The notes under the pieces: model-generated
The model's input: the letters and a program-made list of their open reading frames with translations, nothing else
What the model was told of the DNA's origin: nothing
The model's database searches: none
NCBI GenBank assembly: GCA_034509735.1
Contig: JACGWO010000010.1
Span: forward strand, 1,488,001 to 1,552,000
DNA length: 64,000 bases
Direction: 5' to 3'
Source of the DNA: Sesamum alatum
Lineage: Eukaryota; Streptophyta; Magnoliopsida; Lamiales; Pedaliaceae
Translations under genes and position numbers: made by a program
Part shown: in pieces, positions 23,134 to 36,576 of the stretch
How positions within the stretch are numbered: the first letter of the stretch is position 1
How the letters are laid out: each line of letters opens with the position of its first letter

Positions 23134-23349
23134 GAATGATGTGTATATGTGTGTGTGGAATTGAATTAAACCCTAGCCTAGATAGATGGAATTGATGGAG
23201 GTATTATTAGGTAGACAATATGGTGGTGGCTGTCTACGTTATTCTTCCAAGTTTCCCGCTTTTTCATGTTTCTGGTTTTGTCCATATCAAGAGTTTGACC
23301 CACCCATTTTCAAAAAAAGGCTTTGACCCACCCGCACACCCACGCCTTC

Positions 23350-23355
23350 CACGTG
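23350..23355. promoter_or_regulatory. G-box (CACGTG) upstream of QNG1
   Basis: A palindromic CACGTG lies about 310 bp upstream of the QNG1 start in an otherwise AT-rich promoter. G-boxes bind bHLH and bZIP factors. Whether this copy is used is not shown by sequence alone. Confidence 0.35.
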
Positions 23356-25464
23356 ATGGACCCTCTGGAAATACGGGTCCGCTGCTGCCCCGCTCGCCAA
23401 CTTTTCTACATAAACTTGGATTTACACAAAATTGACGCACCCAAACTCCATCCATTACAATAATTAATTAGCGTGTTATGTACAAAATTTTTTAATACTT
23501 CTAATTCTGGAACTGTATTTATTAAAATAACTATTTTTATACAAGAGTAGGATTTAAACTCTAATATTTGTGGGAATAGATATAATATTGGATAAAATTT
23601 AATACTCTAAAATGATTATCCTTTTACTTAAGATCATTAAATTTATAAGTTTTTGACAATATTTACTGGTAATCTACAAATTCTTAAATTTTGCATCGAT
23701 TCTATTAATATCTTTTTATACATATAGATACTTTGAAAAAAATATCGTCTGTTTTACTTTATTTTTTGTTCTCGTAGTGACATCTTCAAATTAATTATAT
23801 CGAGTACAAGCAGTGTGTCTTAAATGACACATCTGAAATTGATTGGACATCTAATAGGTCGTCCATGAACTTACAACTTCCTACTTGATTTGATCTTTTG
23901 TCTAATTTGATGACATATATTCACAGTTCATAGTCAAGGATCGTTGGTTGGATTTTCGTTATAACTATCAATACTTAAATCAGTATTTATCGACCACCAT
24001 TCTTCTCCATTTCATCATAAACGATACGAAGCCTAGAACAAGTGATAGTGTACGGCCCTCCCTATTTCTCCACCACGCCCACGTCGAAAAGAGGGCAATA
24101 TGTTATGATGAGTTGGGGTCGACGACTTCTTTGTTTCTTGGTGGATTTTTCGCCATTTTGTGTAATAGAAGAAACATGTAAATAAATTTTTCATAAATGA
24201 CACAAAGTGATTAGAACTCGAATCAATATTTGGTTGTACTGACATCACCTCTTTTCAACGAAGGAAAAGTCCCGGTTCAAACTCAGGTTTTTCCCGTCTC
24301 GTTGTCAAAAAAAGGATTTGATAATCTGGGCATATGGGCTCATCTGAAGTGATGAGAGTGATCAGTATTGAGTTGGGCTTGGACAATATATTGGGCATTG
24401 GCTCAGGCCCAAAAGGATTAATCGGCTTTTGTTTCTTGAGTCAACTTTTCAGTCATTTAAACATATGAATACTAGCGTCTAGATTTATTTCTTTAAATTT
24501 TTTAAAATATAAAATTATAGATACTTATCAATTTTACATGAAATTATTAGCCATTCATAAAATATATGATTACTTGACTAAAATACATGAAATTATTAGC
24601 CATTAAATGCTATTTTATAAAAAAAAAAAAAAAAAAAAAGAAAAAGGGAAGAGGGAAGTATGTGGGATTAAGTGGTAGAAGCTATTTGAAGGTCGAGATG
24701 AACAGAATGTGAATTCTGAAATGTGAAGTACTTCTGACTAACCAATAGTAAGCGCCGTAGTTGGACTTGGGACTTAAACACCCAAACCACCATTACCATT
24801 TCAGTCACTCTATTACTGTTCCACTCCAACTCACCTTTGTCGGCATATATTATTGCATAAATTGCAACGGACATAATTATAAATATTTTTTTATTATTTA
24901 AAAAATTATCAATTGATGATCGATGAAATTATAACTTATAATATATACTACCAAATCATTTGCAAATTAATATTTCGACATATGCTTAATATGCAAAACG
25001 TGTGTTTTTTTTTATTTCGTGGTATAAATAAACTACAAAATAATCTTGTTTAAATTGAATCTACTAAAATTTTTAAAAAAGAATTGAGGAATCATATATA
25101 TAGGAAGATAGAACATAAAAGAAATGAGTTTAGTCAAAGGAAATTGAGACAAAGAATCGAAAATTTGGACGACTAACGTCATCAGCTAGCATTTGTTCTG
25201 TCTAATCAATCAACAATTCCAGTTTGGCTCTTCAACTATCCCAGATGTTCTTTCACACATTTCATTGTAGCCATGACGCTTTTACTCTGCATTTTCAGAT
25301 TCAAAACTCACTTCCTAGTCCATCCAAATTCATGAATAACCACAACCAAGAAATGAACCTTTTACCTCCCCAATTACTTTAATAATAAATATTAAGGTAG
25401 TTGGTTCTATGTCTAATTATATTAAATTTGTTAATAATGAAATAATATATATATATATATATAT
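23356..25464. other. Intergenic between QNG1 and the next MITE
   Basis: QNG1 promoter-distal DNA, an 18-base poly(A) at about 24620, and no supported gene. Open frames at 23948-24181 and 24033-24248 have no family features. Confidence 0.45.
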
Positions 25465-25473
25465 ACATATATG

Positions 25474-25998
25474 GATAATTGCACCCTCTCTCGTGAGGTT
25501 TGGTGTAATTACACGTAAACTCTCTGTCGTTTGAAATTATATTTAGTACTTTTGAGGTTTGTTTCTGTTTAACTAACAGGCCTGTGTTAGACAAAATTCA
25601 TCGAATTTGTTGATATTAAAAAAAATAATTGAATGAAAATTGGCATTTACCACCGATTGACTTATTGTAAGGCAAAAATATTTTTTTGTGACCAAACTAT
25701 TCTTATAACGGTGAAAATATACCCCCTTACATGCATTAACTTGTGAAGATATGTAAGGTTCATTTGGTCGTAAAAAGATTTGTTTGACCTGCAGTCAGTC
25801 AGTAATAAGTCAATCGATGGTAAATATCGACTTTCATTTAGCTTCTTTCCTAATATCGATAAATTTGGTGAATTTTGACTAACAGAAAGATCTATAGATA
25901 GAAGCAAATTTCGAGGATATTAGATGTAATTTTTTTGCAAACCACAGAAAATTTACGTCTAATTACACCAAATTTTAGGGGATGAGATTGTAATTATC
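25474..25998. mobile_element. MULE-type MITE, 525 bp (family B, copy 2)
   Basis: Ends GATAATTGCACCCTCTCTC and (reverse) GATAATTACAATCTCATCC. Flanks ACATATATG (25465-25473) and ACATAAATA (25999-26007) match at 7 of 9. Shares the family B landmarks, such as GAATTTGTTGATATTAAAAA. Confidence 0.8.
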
Positions 25999-26577
25999 AC
26001 ATAAATATATATATATATATAACATCATCCAAAACATTAATAATTTTAAATCAAAACATACATTAAAAAATACAAGAAACTACTGAAAAAAAAAATAAAA
26101 TGATACCCACATTCATCTTAAAAATTACATATGTTGGTTAATCATAAAATTTCAACCTTAACACTTTGATATAAATGATAGTTTGACAAAAAGTAGCATC
26201 CCACTAAAATAAAAATATATAAAAGAAATAATATTACGTGTCACCTGAAAATGTGGTATCACGCTCACTGTTAAGTAACAGTTATGTGCTAATTTTCAAG
26301 AAATTCATATTATTAATTTAAGCTAGGCATGGATGTATAGGTGTTGGTCAAGATGTACATATATAGAAATGTCAGTAGTTAGGCAGGTGAAGGAAAATAG
26401 TTTTCACCTGCGCCTTTCACTGACTTTTTTAGCACAAACAACAGTAGACGCCTTCAAAAGAAGCATGGCCTTTTCTTTCTTGTCTCTTTACTAATTGGAC
26501 TCTAAAATCAACCCTCCAACTCCCCTTTTCTTTCACTATCAATCATCATGTGGTTATGAATTCAATGCCTATCCTCC

Positions 26578-26614
<37 letters not shown>

Positions 26615-26712
26615 GTATATATTCACTTATTTTCACCTTGACCAATAATGAATGTTCAAAGTCCCATTGGATTTTATGTTACAAATTTTCATCTTTTAAT
26701 CTGTTCAACATA

Positions 26713-27053
26713 AGATAAATTATAGCTGTCTCCTTTAAAATTTTGTATAATTATAAATACTCTTTCGTTATTTGAAAATTATAAATACCCCCCTGTGGTT
26801 TTATAGGTGAACCGACCAAAATGCCCTTAAACAAACTAGCTCATTCTTAAAAGAATTTGATTTTTTTGGACTACAATGCCCAGGGAGAGGTTTCTTAAGT
26901 TTTTGACACAGAAGAGCAATACTGCAATTTACCTTGGTTGATTTTTCTATAATTTTAATAAAAAAATTCAAGGGTGATATTTGTAATTTCTCAAACAATA
27001 AGGTGGTATTTTTAATTATGTCAAACCTCAGGGGAGGTGAATTTAATTTACCC
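26713..27053. mobile_element. MULE-type MITE, 341 bp (family A, copy 3, degenerate)
   Basis: Ends AGATAAATTATAGCTGTC and (reverse) GGGTAAATTAAATTCACC. Flanks TTCAACATA (26704-26712) and TTTAATATA (27054-27062) match at 7 of 9 bases, so this is an older insertion. Internal ACCGACCAAAATGCCC and GGACTACAATGCCCAGG place it in family A. Confidence 0.8.
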
Positions 27054-27492
27054 TTTAATATATACACACCACGTGTACAAGGATGATATCATGTATTTTA
27101 TTTTGAAAAAGATTTTGTGCATGTTGGTTTTTGATGTAAAGCTCGACTATTATTTTAGGGATATATGTTATGGTATGATGGTGATTGATTTATAATGTTT
27201 GATCCAATAAAAATTGGAAGTTAGTTTTATATGTCAAGCATTCTTTGGATTATAGTAATGAATTGAGCAATACCTCAACCACCTTCCATAAAATAAATAT
27301 ATATCCTCGTAGTTGTAATAGATATATAGAGGAGTTCATCTAACTTTTTCTATTCATTAAAAAGGCATGAGTACTAGTAAAAATATTGTTTATTTTATTT
27401 ATGTGTCACCACTATAATTTGGACGTTACTTTCTTAATCAAAGTGGAAAATGTCACGCATCGCAATCAACTACTTTTTCTCTCCCTTGCCTT

Positions 27493-27493
<1 letters not shown>

Positions 27494-27525
<32 letters not shown>
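27494..27525. repeat. (TA)n microsatellite
   Basis: About 15 uninterrupted TA units. Similar TA runs occur at 14251-14280, 57489-57516, 58232-58260 and 61086-61114, and a CA run followed by TA at 26578-26616. Confidence 0.9.
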
Positions 27526-27528
<3 letters not shown>

Positions 27529-27895
27529 ATAACAATAAAATATATAGACATATATATATACATATATGAGATGGTAATAGAGTAAGATATGTAGTATAGA
27601 TTAGTGTTTGATCAAGTTGGTACATTTGTCCGAACCAAAAAGAAGGCTTCTGGCGTTCACAATTTCATGGTGGGCCCCCTCGTGTTTGTCCAATATTTGT
27701 CATTACTGCCTGCTCAAAAACAATAGAGATTGCCAACACATAATATGTTTTCAGGTATATACCCCGAATCACATATTTGTATATACCAAATCTGGGTTTT
27801 ATATATATGATCATGATATGTCGCTCTTTACACTATATTATGAAAAAGATGGCCATAACACAACAAAATATTCCCACTTCACATGATTAAAATTA

Positions 27896-28714
27896 CGGAT
27901 AATTACGCGCACTCTTATAAAATTTGGTGTAATCGGATTTTTTATGGTTTGGAAATTACATTTGGTATTAATGAGATTTGTTTTAATCTAATAAATAGAT
28001 TTATTTGTTAGTTAAAATTTATTATATTTGTCGATATTGGCGACTAAAAATTGAATAAAAACTATTGACTAACCAAACAAATGCTCGTAAAGATGAGAAT
28101 GTGTCTTCCTATATGTATTAGCATGTGAAGATGTATAAGGGTATGTGATCAGAAATTATTTATTTGATTTGCAATAAATTAATCGGGAGTAATCAGAAAA
28201 TATGATTTGGTATAAAATTTGGTGTGATCAAGCATAGATTTTTTATCATTTGAAAATTACATCAAGTATTCTTGAGTTTTGTTTTCGTCTAACAAATAGG
28301 TCCATTCGTTAGTCGAAATTTACTAAATTTGATGATATTAGGAAAAAAAATTACATAAAAATTCATATTTACCACCAATTGACTAACCAAACACTTCTTT
28401 TTCTAAAAAAATCCTTATAAAGGTGAAAATGTATTTTCCCACATGCATTAACGTATGAAGATTTGTAAGGGTAGTTGGTCATAAAAGGAATTTTTTGACT
28501 TGGAATAAGTTGGTAATAAGTCAATTAGGATTAGTTATGAAGTTTTATTCAAGTACTTTTTGTTAGTATCAACAAATTAAATGAATTGTGAATAATGAAA
28601 GAATCTATTTGGTGGACAAAAATAGACTTTAGGAATGTTCAATATAATTTATCTAATTACAAAAAATCTATACATAATTATATTAAACTTTATTGGAGGG
28701 CGACGTAATTATGC
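27896..28714. mobile_element. MULE-type MITE with internal duplication, ~820 bp (family B, copy 3)
   Basis: The left end has GGATAATTACGCGCACTC and the right end GAGGGCGACGTAATTATG. Flanks TTAAAATTA and CTAAAATTA match at 8 of 9. Bases 27896-28205 and 28205-28700 both carry the family B text, so either one copy inserted into another or the element carries a partial tandem duplication. Confidence 0.65.
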
Positions 28715-29015
28715 TAAAATTAATACCCTCTTGCCCGTAAGTGGATCTTCAAGAAAATTAGCAAAGAAAAAGCAAATATTCCATTATTATTAATTATTAC
28801 AAAAAGAAAAGAAGACAGGGATATTCCCTTTTTACAAAACTACACAACAAAAGTTCATCCATATCTTCTCATTCCTTCCATTGTGCTACATATAAAGTTA
28901 AAAGTTGGAAAAAAAAAACAGAAGAAAAAAAAGGGGAAATCTATTTTAAATTATTTATTATTATTCTAAATTAGATTCTTTTTTAGCCTAAAAACAACAC
29001 ACTAGATGTTAGGAC
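28715..29015. other. 3' flank of the HLS1-like gene
   Basis: AT-rich; likely contains the 3' UTR and polyadenylation region of the HLS1-like gene. No other feature. Confidence 0.45.
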
Positions 29016-30748
29016 TCAGAACTCTCTGGGATCGACAAAAATGGACAGACCAGGTGGTGACTTTGTCCAGTCACCGACAGACCCGTCGCTGTAGTCTTCC
29101 CCTAACCGCTTAATGCACCACAGGTCCTCAGCGCACGATAGGCTTTTCCAATGGGGGATTCCTAACCTGAGCGGCTCCCGGCTTGCCACCTCTGTCGCCA
29201 CCACTCCGCAGCCACGCTCCATGGCCAGGTTATGAGCGAGCCCGCATAGAGCCTTGATCATCCTCACCGCGTTCGGGCCTTCCCCGCCCAGCCCATACAG
29301 AAAATGAAACCCGAACGGCCTGAAAACCTCCGGCACCGACGGGAGATGCAGCCACGGAACCGCCCGGTCCAGCACCCGCGTGGTCTTAGCAAGCGCTTTC
29401 CTCAGGCGCGAAGCGCCGCGGACCTCGAGTCTGAATACGTCCTTGGAGTTCCACACACTGAGCACGGCCCACGACTCGGGCTGACTCGCAAGAAACTCGT
29501 CCGCGCCCGGCCAGGTGTCGCCGTCGTACGACCCCTTGGGCACGGCGAGGAAAGTGCCCAGGTTCAGTTTGTTGTTCAGCACCGAGTCAATGTCGCGCGG
29601 GAAGAACTCGGTGGAGGAGAAGCGGCGGCGGTAAAGGGTCTCGGCGTCCGCGGGGCCGAGTTTGATGATGGTAAAACGTTTATCAGGCCTGACACGGTGG
29701 GCGAAAACGGGGTGGACGAGAATGGACGGTGTACGGAACTTGGAATATCCACATTTTTGAGTGAAGAGTTTAACGGATGCTTGGTTGTCATTTTCTGTAG
29801 CCATGTAAGAATATTCAGCCCCATTTTCTCGAAACCATTCCTCCATTCTACGCACAAGCTTCAATCCAATTCCCATTCTCCTGCAAAACGTCAAAAACAA
29901 GAATCTTAAACTAAGACAAAAGTATATATATTTCCCTTTTTTTTTTCCTTAACATTTGAAAAAAGAAAAGACAAACTGACCCTACACGAATCAAGAAGAT
30001 TTAAGAAAGAATATATGTCACGAATATAGAAACATAACTTCTCAGTTTATATATAAATATAGTGTGAACAGATGAAAGAAGGAATAAAAAAATTAAAAAA
30101 ATAGCAGGCAAGGCAATAATTAGGTGGTCTAGCAAAAGGGTCTCCCGAAAAATCCATTTTTGGAAACCACTTGATCGACTTCTTGAATTCCATATGACAA
30201 AAGGGTTCGTTTTCAGTAAACAAAAAATGGAACAGGGAATTGAAGTTAGACAGTACCTGTGAGATGGAGAGACACGAAGGCCTAAGATATAGGCAAGCTT
30301 GGTATAGATCGGGAGGGGCTGAAGTTGAAGTTGAGAGCAGTTCTTGCCATTTCTAGAGAGCTTAGTGCCGCACGTAGCGGTTTTGATACAACCCCTTATC
30401 ATCCCAACTATTTCTCTCCTCTCTTCGTCCCCTCCGCCGCCCAATACCACCATCTCCGCCACCTGCAGAAACACAGTCACAACATGTAATTAGCAATAAC
30501 AAAACAGGTATTATTATATATAGAATAATTAGGCCGACGTTCGTTCTTGATCAACTAACCAGCATGAGATAAGCAGGGGAATTGCGGACCCGGCAAATGG
30601 GGTCGCCTAAGAGATCAGTGTATAGGGAGAGTTCGCCGCTGGGCCCAACCTCACACTTATTCTCCACCTCCTCCACCGCCGTCCTGTCTTTTTCCGCATC
30701 ATACTCTCTCACCAACACCACCGCCACCACGCCGCCCTCCACCACCAT
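29016..30748 (-). CDS. HLS1: HOOKLESS1-like N-acetyltransferase
   Basis: The family is a nuclear GNAT acetyltransferase that, in Arabidopsis, controls differential growth in the apical hook and connects ethylene and auxin. Three exons, 30748-30560, 30462-30257 and 29880-29016, have GT-AG borders and phases that agree; total 1260 nt, 419 aa, against about 400 for the family. The N-terminus has the typical LVREYDAEKDRTAVEEVE segment. The acetyl-CoA loop R-x-x-G-x-G spans residues 132-137 (RRMGIG), built across the second splice junction. It is followed by KLVRRMEEWFRENGAEYSYM, TENDNQASVKLF and KCGYSKFRTP. The long HLS-specific C-terminal region carries FSSTEFFPRDID and WAVLSVWNSKDVFRLEVRG. It could be HLS1 or one of its HLS1-like paralogues. 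The last exon is notably GC-rich compared with the flanking DNA, which is normal for its coding content here. Confidence 0.95.
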
Positions 30749-30837
30749 TCTCTATTATCCTGTGTATAAATCAATACACGCAAGTGCACATAAAGAGCTG
30801 GTTACCTCACTGAGGCTAGGCTAACATGATCAGACCG

Positions 30838-30847
30838 TATTTATATA
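30838..30847 (-). promoter_or_regulatory. TATA box of the HLS1-like gene
   Basis: On the minus strand the sequence reads GGGCTATATAAATACGG, a near-consensus plant TATA box about 90 bp upstream of the ATG at 30748. It implies a short leader of roughly 60 nt. Confidence 0.7.
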
Positions 30848-30849
30848 GC

Positions 30850-32240
30850 CCGGGCGAGCAAGTGAGGTGAGAGTAGGCTAAAAGTAGCAGCTTTTCCCAG
30901 ACTCCGGAATTCCAGGCCCTAAATTAACGTGTATTTTAAGTAACAACCAAGACCACAACACAAAAGGATTTCAAAGAAGATGCAGAAAAATACAAGTAAA
31001 AAAAAAAAAAAAAATGGGGCGATCTTTCTTGCTTTCAGGTGAGAAGGAGTCTGATCGTTTTCTACTTTTCTGAGCGAGGAAAGTGCTCCATTTGCTGCCC
31101 TTTTTATACTTGATTCTTGAAAATTAATATAAATGAAAAAATAAAAAATGTGTATATAAATGTTTGGTGTGCTCTACAATTATTGCACTCATAAAATCCA
31201 TTAACAACAAATGAAATTTTATCTGGCTTAGAATGCCTCCAAACCCACCATCCCACATAAATCCAATTTTCTCCCTTTTTTTTTTCTCACTTGGCTGAAA
31301 GAGTAGTTTAAAAATATTAATTAGTGAAAAACGTCTCTATCTATTCTTTTTCCATGTCGCTTCGGGTCACTCTCCACCCCTTACCAAGTGGTGGTAATTA
31401 TGCTACATAAATTGTTGTTAATCATCACAAAAGATAGGTTATCGTTTGAGTTTCGAAATGATTGGAAAATCAGTTTTGATCCTCTACGCCTGTGGGAGAA
31501 TTCGACTTGCTGGTTTGTCTGTATATATAGGAGGACGGGCTTTGATTGTGATTACGTTAGTTATGACTGAATAATAAAGTTTTGGTAATTTTCAGTAATT
31601 ATTTAACTATGGGAAAGCATCTGATTTGTTCATTTTTGAACATTGTGTTATTTTTTAAAAATTTTGATAATGTGTAGTTATAGTTATGTTATGTATTTTA
31701 CAAATCGAAATTAAAATTGTTGAGTACTCTATCCACGTAGGAGTTGGTGGCTCTTATCTGATTTTACTTGACTAAATTAAGTTAATTTTGACTACTGAAT
31801 TTCGGTAATTTTGCATTTATTTAACTATAAAGAAAAAATCTGTTTGGTTTAGTTAATTCCTTAACCTTTTGAAATTTTGATAATAGTTAGTTACTGGTTT
31901 CTGTAAAAGAATTTAATCAAATAATTTCTTTATGTTTTAAAATTTAAATTTGTTTATTTTTCTACTCTGCCCGTGCCTGCATTGGGTACTAACTAGTAAA
32001 TATAATATTACTTATCATGTTATTTTTGTGATAATTTAAGAAAAATGAGTAGTAACATAATAATTATAAATATTTATAAAATAATTAATGTCATGATGAT
32101 AAATTTTAATTAGAGTAAAAAAGCTTCTTGACATTTTTCATTGTGGCGCTGTCTTGTTAAAACATTTTTCTCCATCTCTCTCTAAGATTTATAATCATTT
32201 GCAAAATAGGCTTAATTCTAATGTTCAGTCGAGGACAACG
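30850..32240. other. Intergenic, no gene seen
   Basis: HLS1 upstream DNA, then AT-rich sequence. Two diverged direct copies of a TTTTGGTAATTTT...TTATTTAACTAT segment lie at 31580-31690 and 31790-31890. Confidence 0.45.
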
Positions 32241-32420
32241 CGGGGAATTTAGTTTGGACTCGGTTCGACTAAATTGAATCAATTATATGACAAGTACAAT
32301 ATATTTATCGTGTGATTGGTGTACAGTTCAGGAAAAGTGACCAATCACGTAGCAAGTACATAACACTTGTTTTATAATTGATTTGATTCGGTCAAACTTA
32401 ATCCGAACAAAAATTTTTCG
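32241..32420. mobile_element. Palindromic MITE (family P)
   Basis: Shares TCAATTATATGACAAGTACA, TTGGTGTACAGTTCAGGAAA and GTGACCAATCACGTAGCAAG. Left end GGGGAATTTAGTTTGGAC, right end (reverse) CGAAAAATTTTTGTTCGG. The flanking duplication is not clean. Confidence 0.75.
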
Positions 32421-32439
32421 GGCACCACAAAGGCGCCTT

Positions 32440-32660
32440 TCTGTTTAACTTAACAGGTTGAATGATCTGTCAAGGACACCTTGCTTGATTGATAAGTTTG
32501 AAGCTTCACAACTAAAAAGTTGTGAGTTCCAGTCTCACGAGTGTAGATATACTTTAATGGTAGTTTTACTGTTTCTTTATCTTATTTGAATGTGATTTGA
32601 ATCATCGATATATTAAATTAATTTTTAAATTCGAATATATTGAATACAATAATAAATTGC
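32440..32660 (+). mobile_element. Possible second tRNA-derived SINE-like fragment
   Basis: TTGCTTGATTGATAAGTTTG resembles a box A region and GTGAGTTCCAGTCTCACG a box B in a stem. The downstream body differs from the main SINE family. Not a functional tRNA: no cloverleaf can be completed. Confidence 0.35.
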
Positions 32661-32707
32661 ATACTATTAATAAAAAAAGGGGATGATGTCGTCGTCGACA
32701 TCTTTAG

Positions 32708-32782
32708 TGGACGGCCACGATTCCTGAATTCACGGGCTTCGCCCTGGACGACCAGGATTATCTGCTCTATTCAGCACTTTAG
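32708..32782 (+). pseudogene. Orphan coding-like fragment, possible lost 3' exon
   Basis: A GC-richer 110 bp island (32685-32790) in very AT-rich DNA. Read from an AG at 32705-32706 it gives TATIPEFTGFALDDQDYLL then YSAL and a stop. The codon choice and balanced composition look like the end of a real protein, but no matching upstream exon is visible. It may be a captured or relic exon. I do not recognise the protein. Confidence 0.25.
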
Positions 32783-33538
32783 ATTTTCAATCTATGGTTT
32801 TTAGACCATTATTTAATAAATAAATAAATAAATTATTTCTGAGTCTATTTTTTTATTTTTTATTTTTATTTTTTATTTAGAGTTCAGCAACAGTTTGAGT
32901 GGTGGTTTCAGTTAGATGTTCCAAAACCATCCCGATCACTATATTTTTAATTTGTATTTATGTAACTACATGTAATTATCATAATTAGATCACGACATGA
33001 TGGCGACTTCGAACAACTGCTTCTTTATATCCTACAATTTTTGTGTGTCTGTCACTTAATCAGCCGTTGATATATTAATCATAAATTTCAAGTTATTATT
33101 GACAGTTGATTTTAGATGGTGCACAAAATAATATATATACGTCACTATATATATCTATTAATATATTTGACATAATTTTTATTTTCATTATAACTAGCTA
33201 TTGTTGCACGCGGTCCCATGATTTAAAAAAATGTAAGTTTAAATAAATCCAAAAATTCTTCTAATTGTAAGCAGAATAAAATTGTATATTTTTATGAGAT
33301 TGGTTTATAAACTGGAAAATAAAACGTTCTTTTTGTATGTATTTCAATCATATTCATCTTAATTTTGTTACTATCAATATTTCAAAAGCTACTTTTTTTG
33401 AAAAAATAAACACTTATGTTCTATAATTTTTGAAAAATACCTTATAAGATAATAAAGATTTATGGAATGTTTTAAATGGATTTCGGCAAATACCCTCTGG
33501 AGAAGCTTCTAATTGCCTTAACTGCAATAAAAGAAATA

Positions 33539-33970
33539 GGGTGATTTACAATGACATCCCCTAAAGTATGGTATAATTATGAATACTCTCTCATTGTTTT
33601 AAAAATTACAAATACCCCACTAAAGTTTGTAACCGTCTAATAAATAACCTATTTTCATCCATTTTTATGGCGAACTGACCAAAATGCCATTATACAAATT
33701 GAATTATTTTTTTAAATTTTTAAAATTTTTTTGGACAAAAATGCGTAGGGATAGGTTTCTTACGTTTTTTTCACATGTGAGCAATAATGTAATTTACCTC
33801 GACTTATTTTTCTATAATTTTTTTTTTAAAAAAAAATCAATGACAAAATGGACCATTTCAGACCCTTGATTGAAAATTACAAACCTCAGAGGGGTATTTG
33901 TAATTTTTGAAACAACAAGAGGGTACACATAATTATATTAAACATCAGGGAAGGTCATTGTAATTCCCCC
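33539..33970. mobile_element. MULE-type MITE, 432 bp (family A, copy 2)
   Basis: Ends GGGTGATTTACAATGACATCC and (reverse) GGGGGAATTACAATGACC. A perfect 9 bp duplication, AAAGAAATA, at 33530-33538 and 33971-33979. Same internal landmarks as the copy at 59522. Confidence 0.9.
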
Positions 33971-33979
33971 AAAGAAATA

Positions 33980-36576
33980 TTATATCCAATACTATGGCAA
34001 TTTATTGAAAATTAATCACTTGGTCCCGACTGATTATTTCTTATGTATTTTTTTCACCTTCTACTTATAATTGCTTTTCCTAAGCACTACCAATTTGGTG
34101 GGGATTAAGAGACATATTTATTATTAAAAAAAGTGAAGTTAGTGTTTGCGCAATTCAGTTTAGATAGTCTTCACATTTTATCAATAAAATACAAAAATTG
34201 ATAAGAAGTTGCCTATAATTTATAATTTAGATCAACCTATTATTAGCAGAAATTATACATAAATCAAGAACAATCTTTTCAATTTATTTCAACAATAAAT
34301 CACTAAGCATTTGTATTAGGAGCTTAGAACATTAAAATAATGTCGTACCACACACCAATAGAAGGCTTTCAAAGAAGCTTGTGACAGCCACAGGCTCTCG
34401 AAAAATAAAACAGTTGCTTTTGCTGAAATTGATATTTAATTAGTTTGAACAAACCCCTGATCATATTAAAAATATAATATAGAATAATTAGTTTTTAAAT
34501 TAATTAAAATTTGATACAAAATAAAGGACTGAAAGATGTTCTCCCAAGTATTTTTATTTTTGTGCTAGCACGATTTAATTTTTAATTGATCTAATTTCTT
34601 ATTTTGATAATTCAGTATTTGATTTTATCTTATTCAAACCAGATTTATACTTTTTCCCGCATTTCAGCTTTCAAAATAAATAAATAAAATAAAAATTGTT
34701 GGTCCAATAGTAAACGAGCAAGGTTTTTAGGATGAATCTTCATCAATAAATCTTTCACTCTAATTCTGAATAAGATTAGTTACAGTAGTTTCCAATGTAT
34801 AATTTAGATATTTGTGGTGGAAAATAAAAAGGAAAAAAATCATAATTCATAATTTCAAGCATGACATCTAGGAAATTTATTTTAGGTTTTTTTTAATGGA
34901 TTATTTCATTGCAAAACATATATAAACATCACGTATATAAATATAATATTATATTAAATAGAGTAAAATATAAAATAAATTTTACAACAGAAAATTCAAT
35001 GCCAGTAAAAGGCAAATGTGATGATTTAAATATATAGAATTTTTAATGAGTAATGCAGACGCGAGTGAAAGGGAAATGGGGTGGAATTGTTAATTGAGAA
35101 AGCAGTAGAAATAAAAAATAAAATAGTATATAATATTAATATTGTAGTGATGACGTGGGCAGTTGCTGAAAATAGCCAATCATTGTCAAAACTGTTCAAT
35201 GATTAAGGGTGGGATGAGTGAACCTCATTCGCTCTACGCACCCACACCATTATCTATTATAGACTTTCCTATTCCCACCACACTGCTCACTCATTAATTA
35301 CTCCATCATTTTTTTTAATTAATGGCCCCATTATCAATTAATATTTAGAGTGCCCGTTTTTAATTATTTTTTTTTAAATTTTAATTTAAAGTTTATTTTT
35401 AAATATGAATTTGATTTCAATCTGGACATCGTTTAAGTAGCCGATAAATTTAAATTGTTTTTTAAATTAGTTGAAAATTCTAAATATTTTTACTTATAGT
35501 ACAAGCGAATAATTAGAAATCTTATTGGGGAAAATGGAGAAAATTCGTGTTTATGCGATTTTTCTCCAAATATTTCTCCATTTTTTAATTTTTTACTTCA
35601 AATTTGAAGCTTTTTTTTTTTTTTTACAATTTTTGGTTAAACGCGCTTGAATTGAAATTGTTATTGATAGAAGACAGTGAACTGATCAAATTGTAAAACA
35701 AATAAAAAAAGAAATTTAAAAAATAAATCAACTGTATTTTTCTTATCTATACACTGAAAATAAACAATTTTTTATGGTTTCAATAGTTTATGTACATAGG
35801 TTTATGTCATACATTAAATTAACTTCAAGGTTTTTAATTAATCAAAGAGTCTATAGTTAACATATTTTTTAATGTATTAGGTTCAAATCCTGTTCATGCG
35901 CAATGTTAGTTTAATTAAAATATATTTTTTCCAGTAATATTTAATATAATTTTTCGTACTTTATGCGTTCATTCTTTAAATAAAACTATATATATATATT
36001 CTTATTATAACATTAGTTAATACATAATTAATGTTTCTAACAAAATTAATCCTCACATTGTACTCTCAATTGATGATTGGCTCAGTATCATATCAAATAT
36101 GCACCTATTTCAAAAAAATATATAATATTAGATATAAAAGAAATATTTAATGTATTAGGTCTGTACTGATTATAAATTATTCATCAGCACCAGCTGTTTT
36201 TCATACTATGGCAAAACAAATTCAATGTACTAGTAAGCGCTTTTCACTTAAGACGTATATCAATTATAATTACATCATGAATAATTAATATATCAAATAT
36301 TTATAATAAACTAATAATTATTATTAAAATAAATCAATAATCACATATTGATGGGATCTGAACCCAGGCAGATCAGTAAGTGTTTGCACTTTTTTTTTAA
36401 TAAATTGATTACAATCATTCATGTTAAATATTTATATCTAACAACGACAACTATAACAATCATATACTTTTAATCATCAATATCATATAATTATATCTTA
36501 ATGAACACCTACGATTAAAGTAGAACAATATTTCATACGTTGGTGGGGTTTGAATCCATAGCCTGTAAGTGCTTGC
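33980..36576. other. Intergenic, no gene seen
   Basis: Very AT-rich. A hairpin-prone TTTCTCCA/TGGAGAAA pair lies at 35525-35585. SINE-head-like fragments (GGGTTTGAATCC-type) appear at 36350-36380 and 36545-36570. Confidence 0.45.

Noticed and set aside
29304..29909. A 201-codon open frame on the plus strand
   Set aside because: It is the antisense of the GC-rich last exon of the HLS1-like gene and has no family features.
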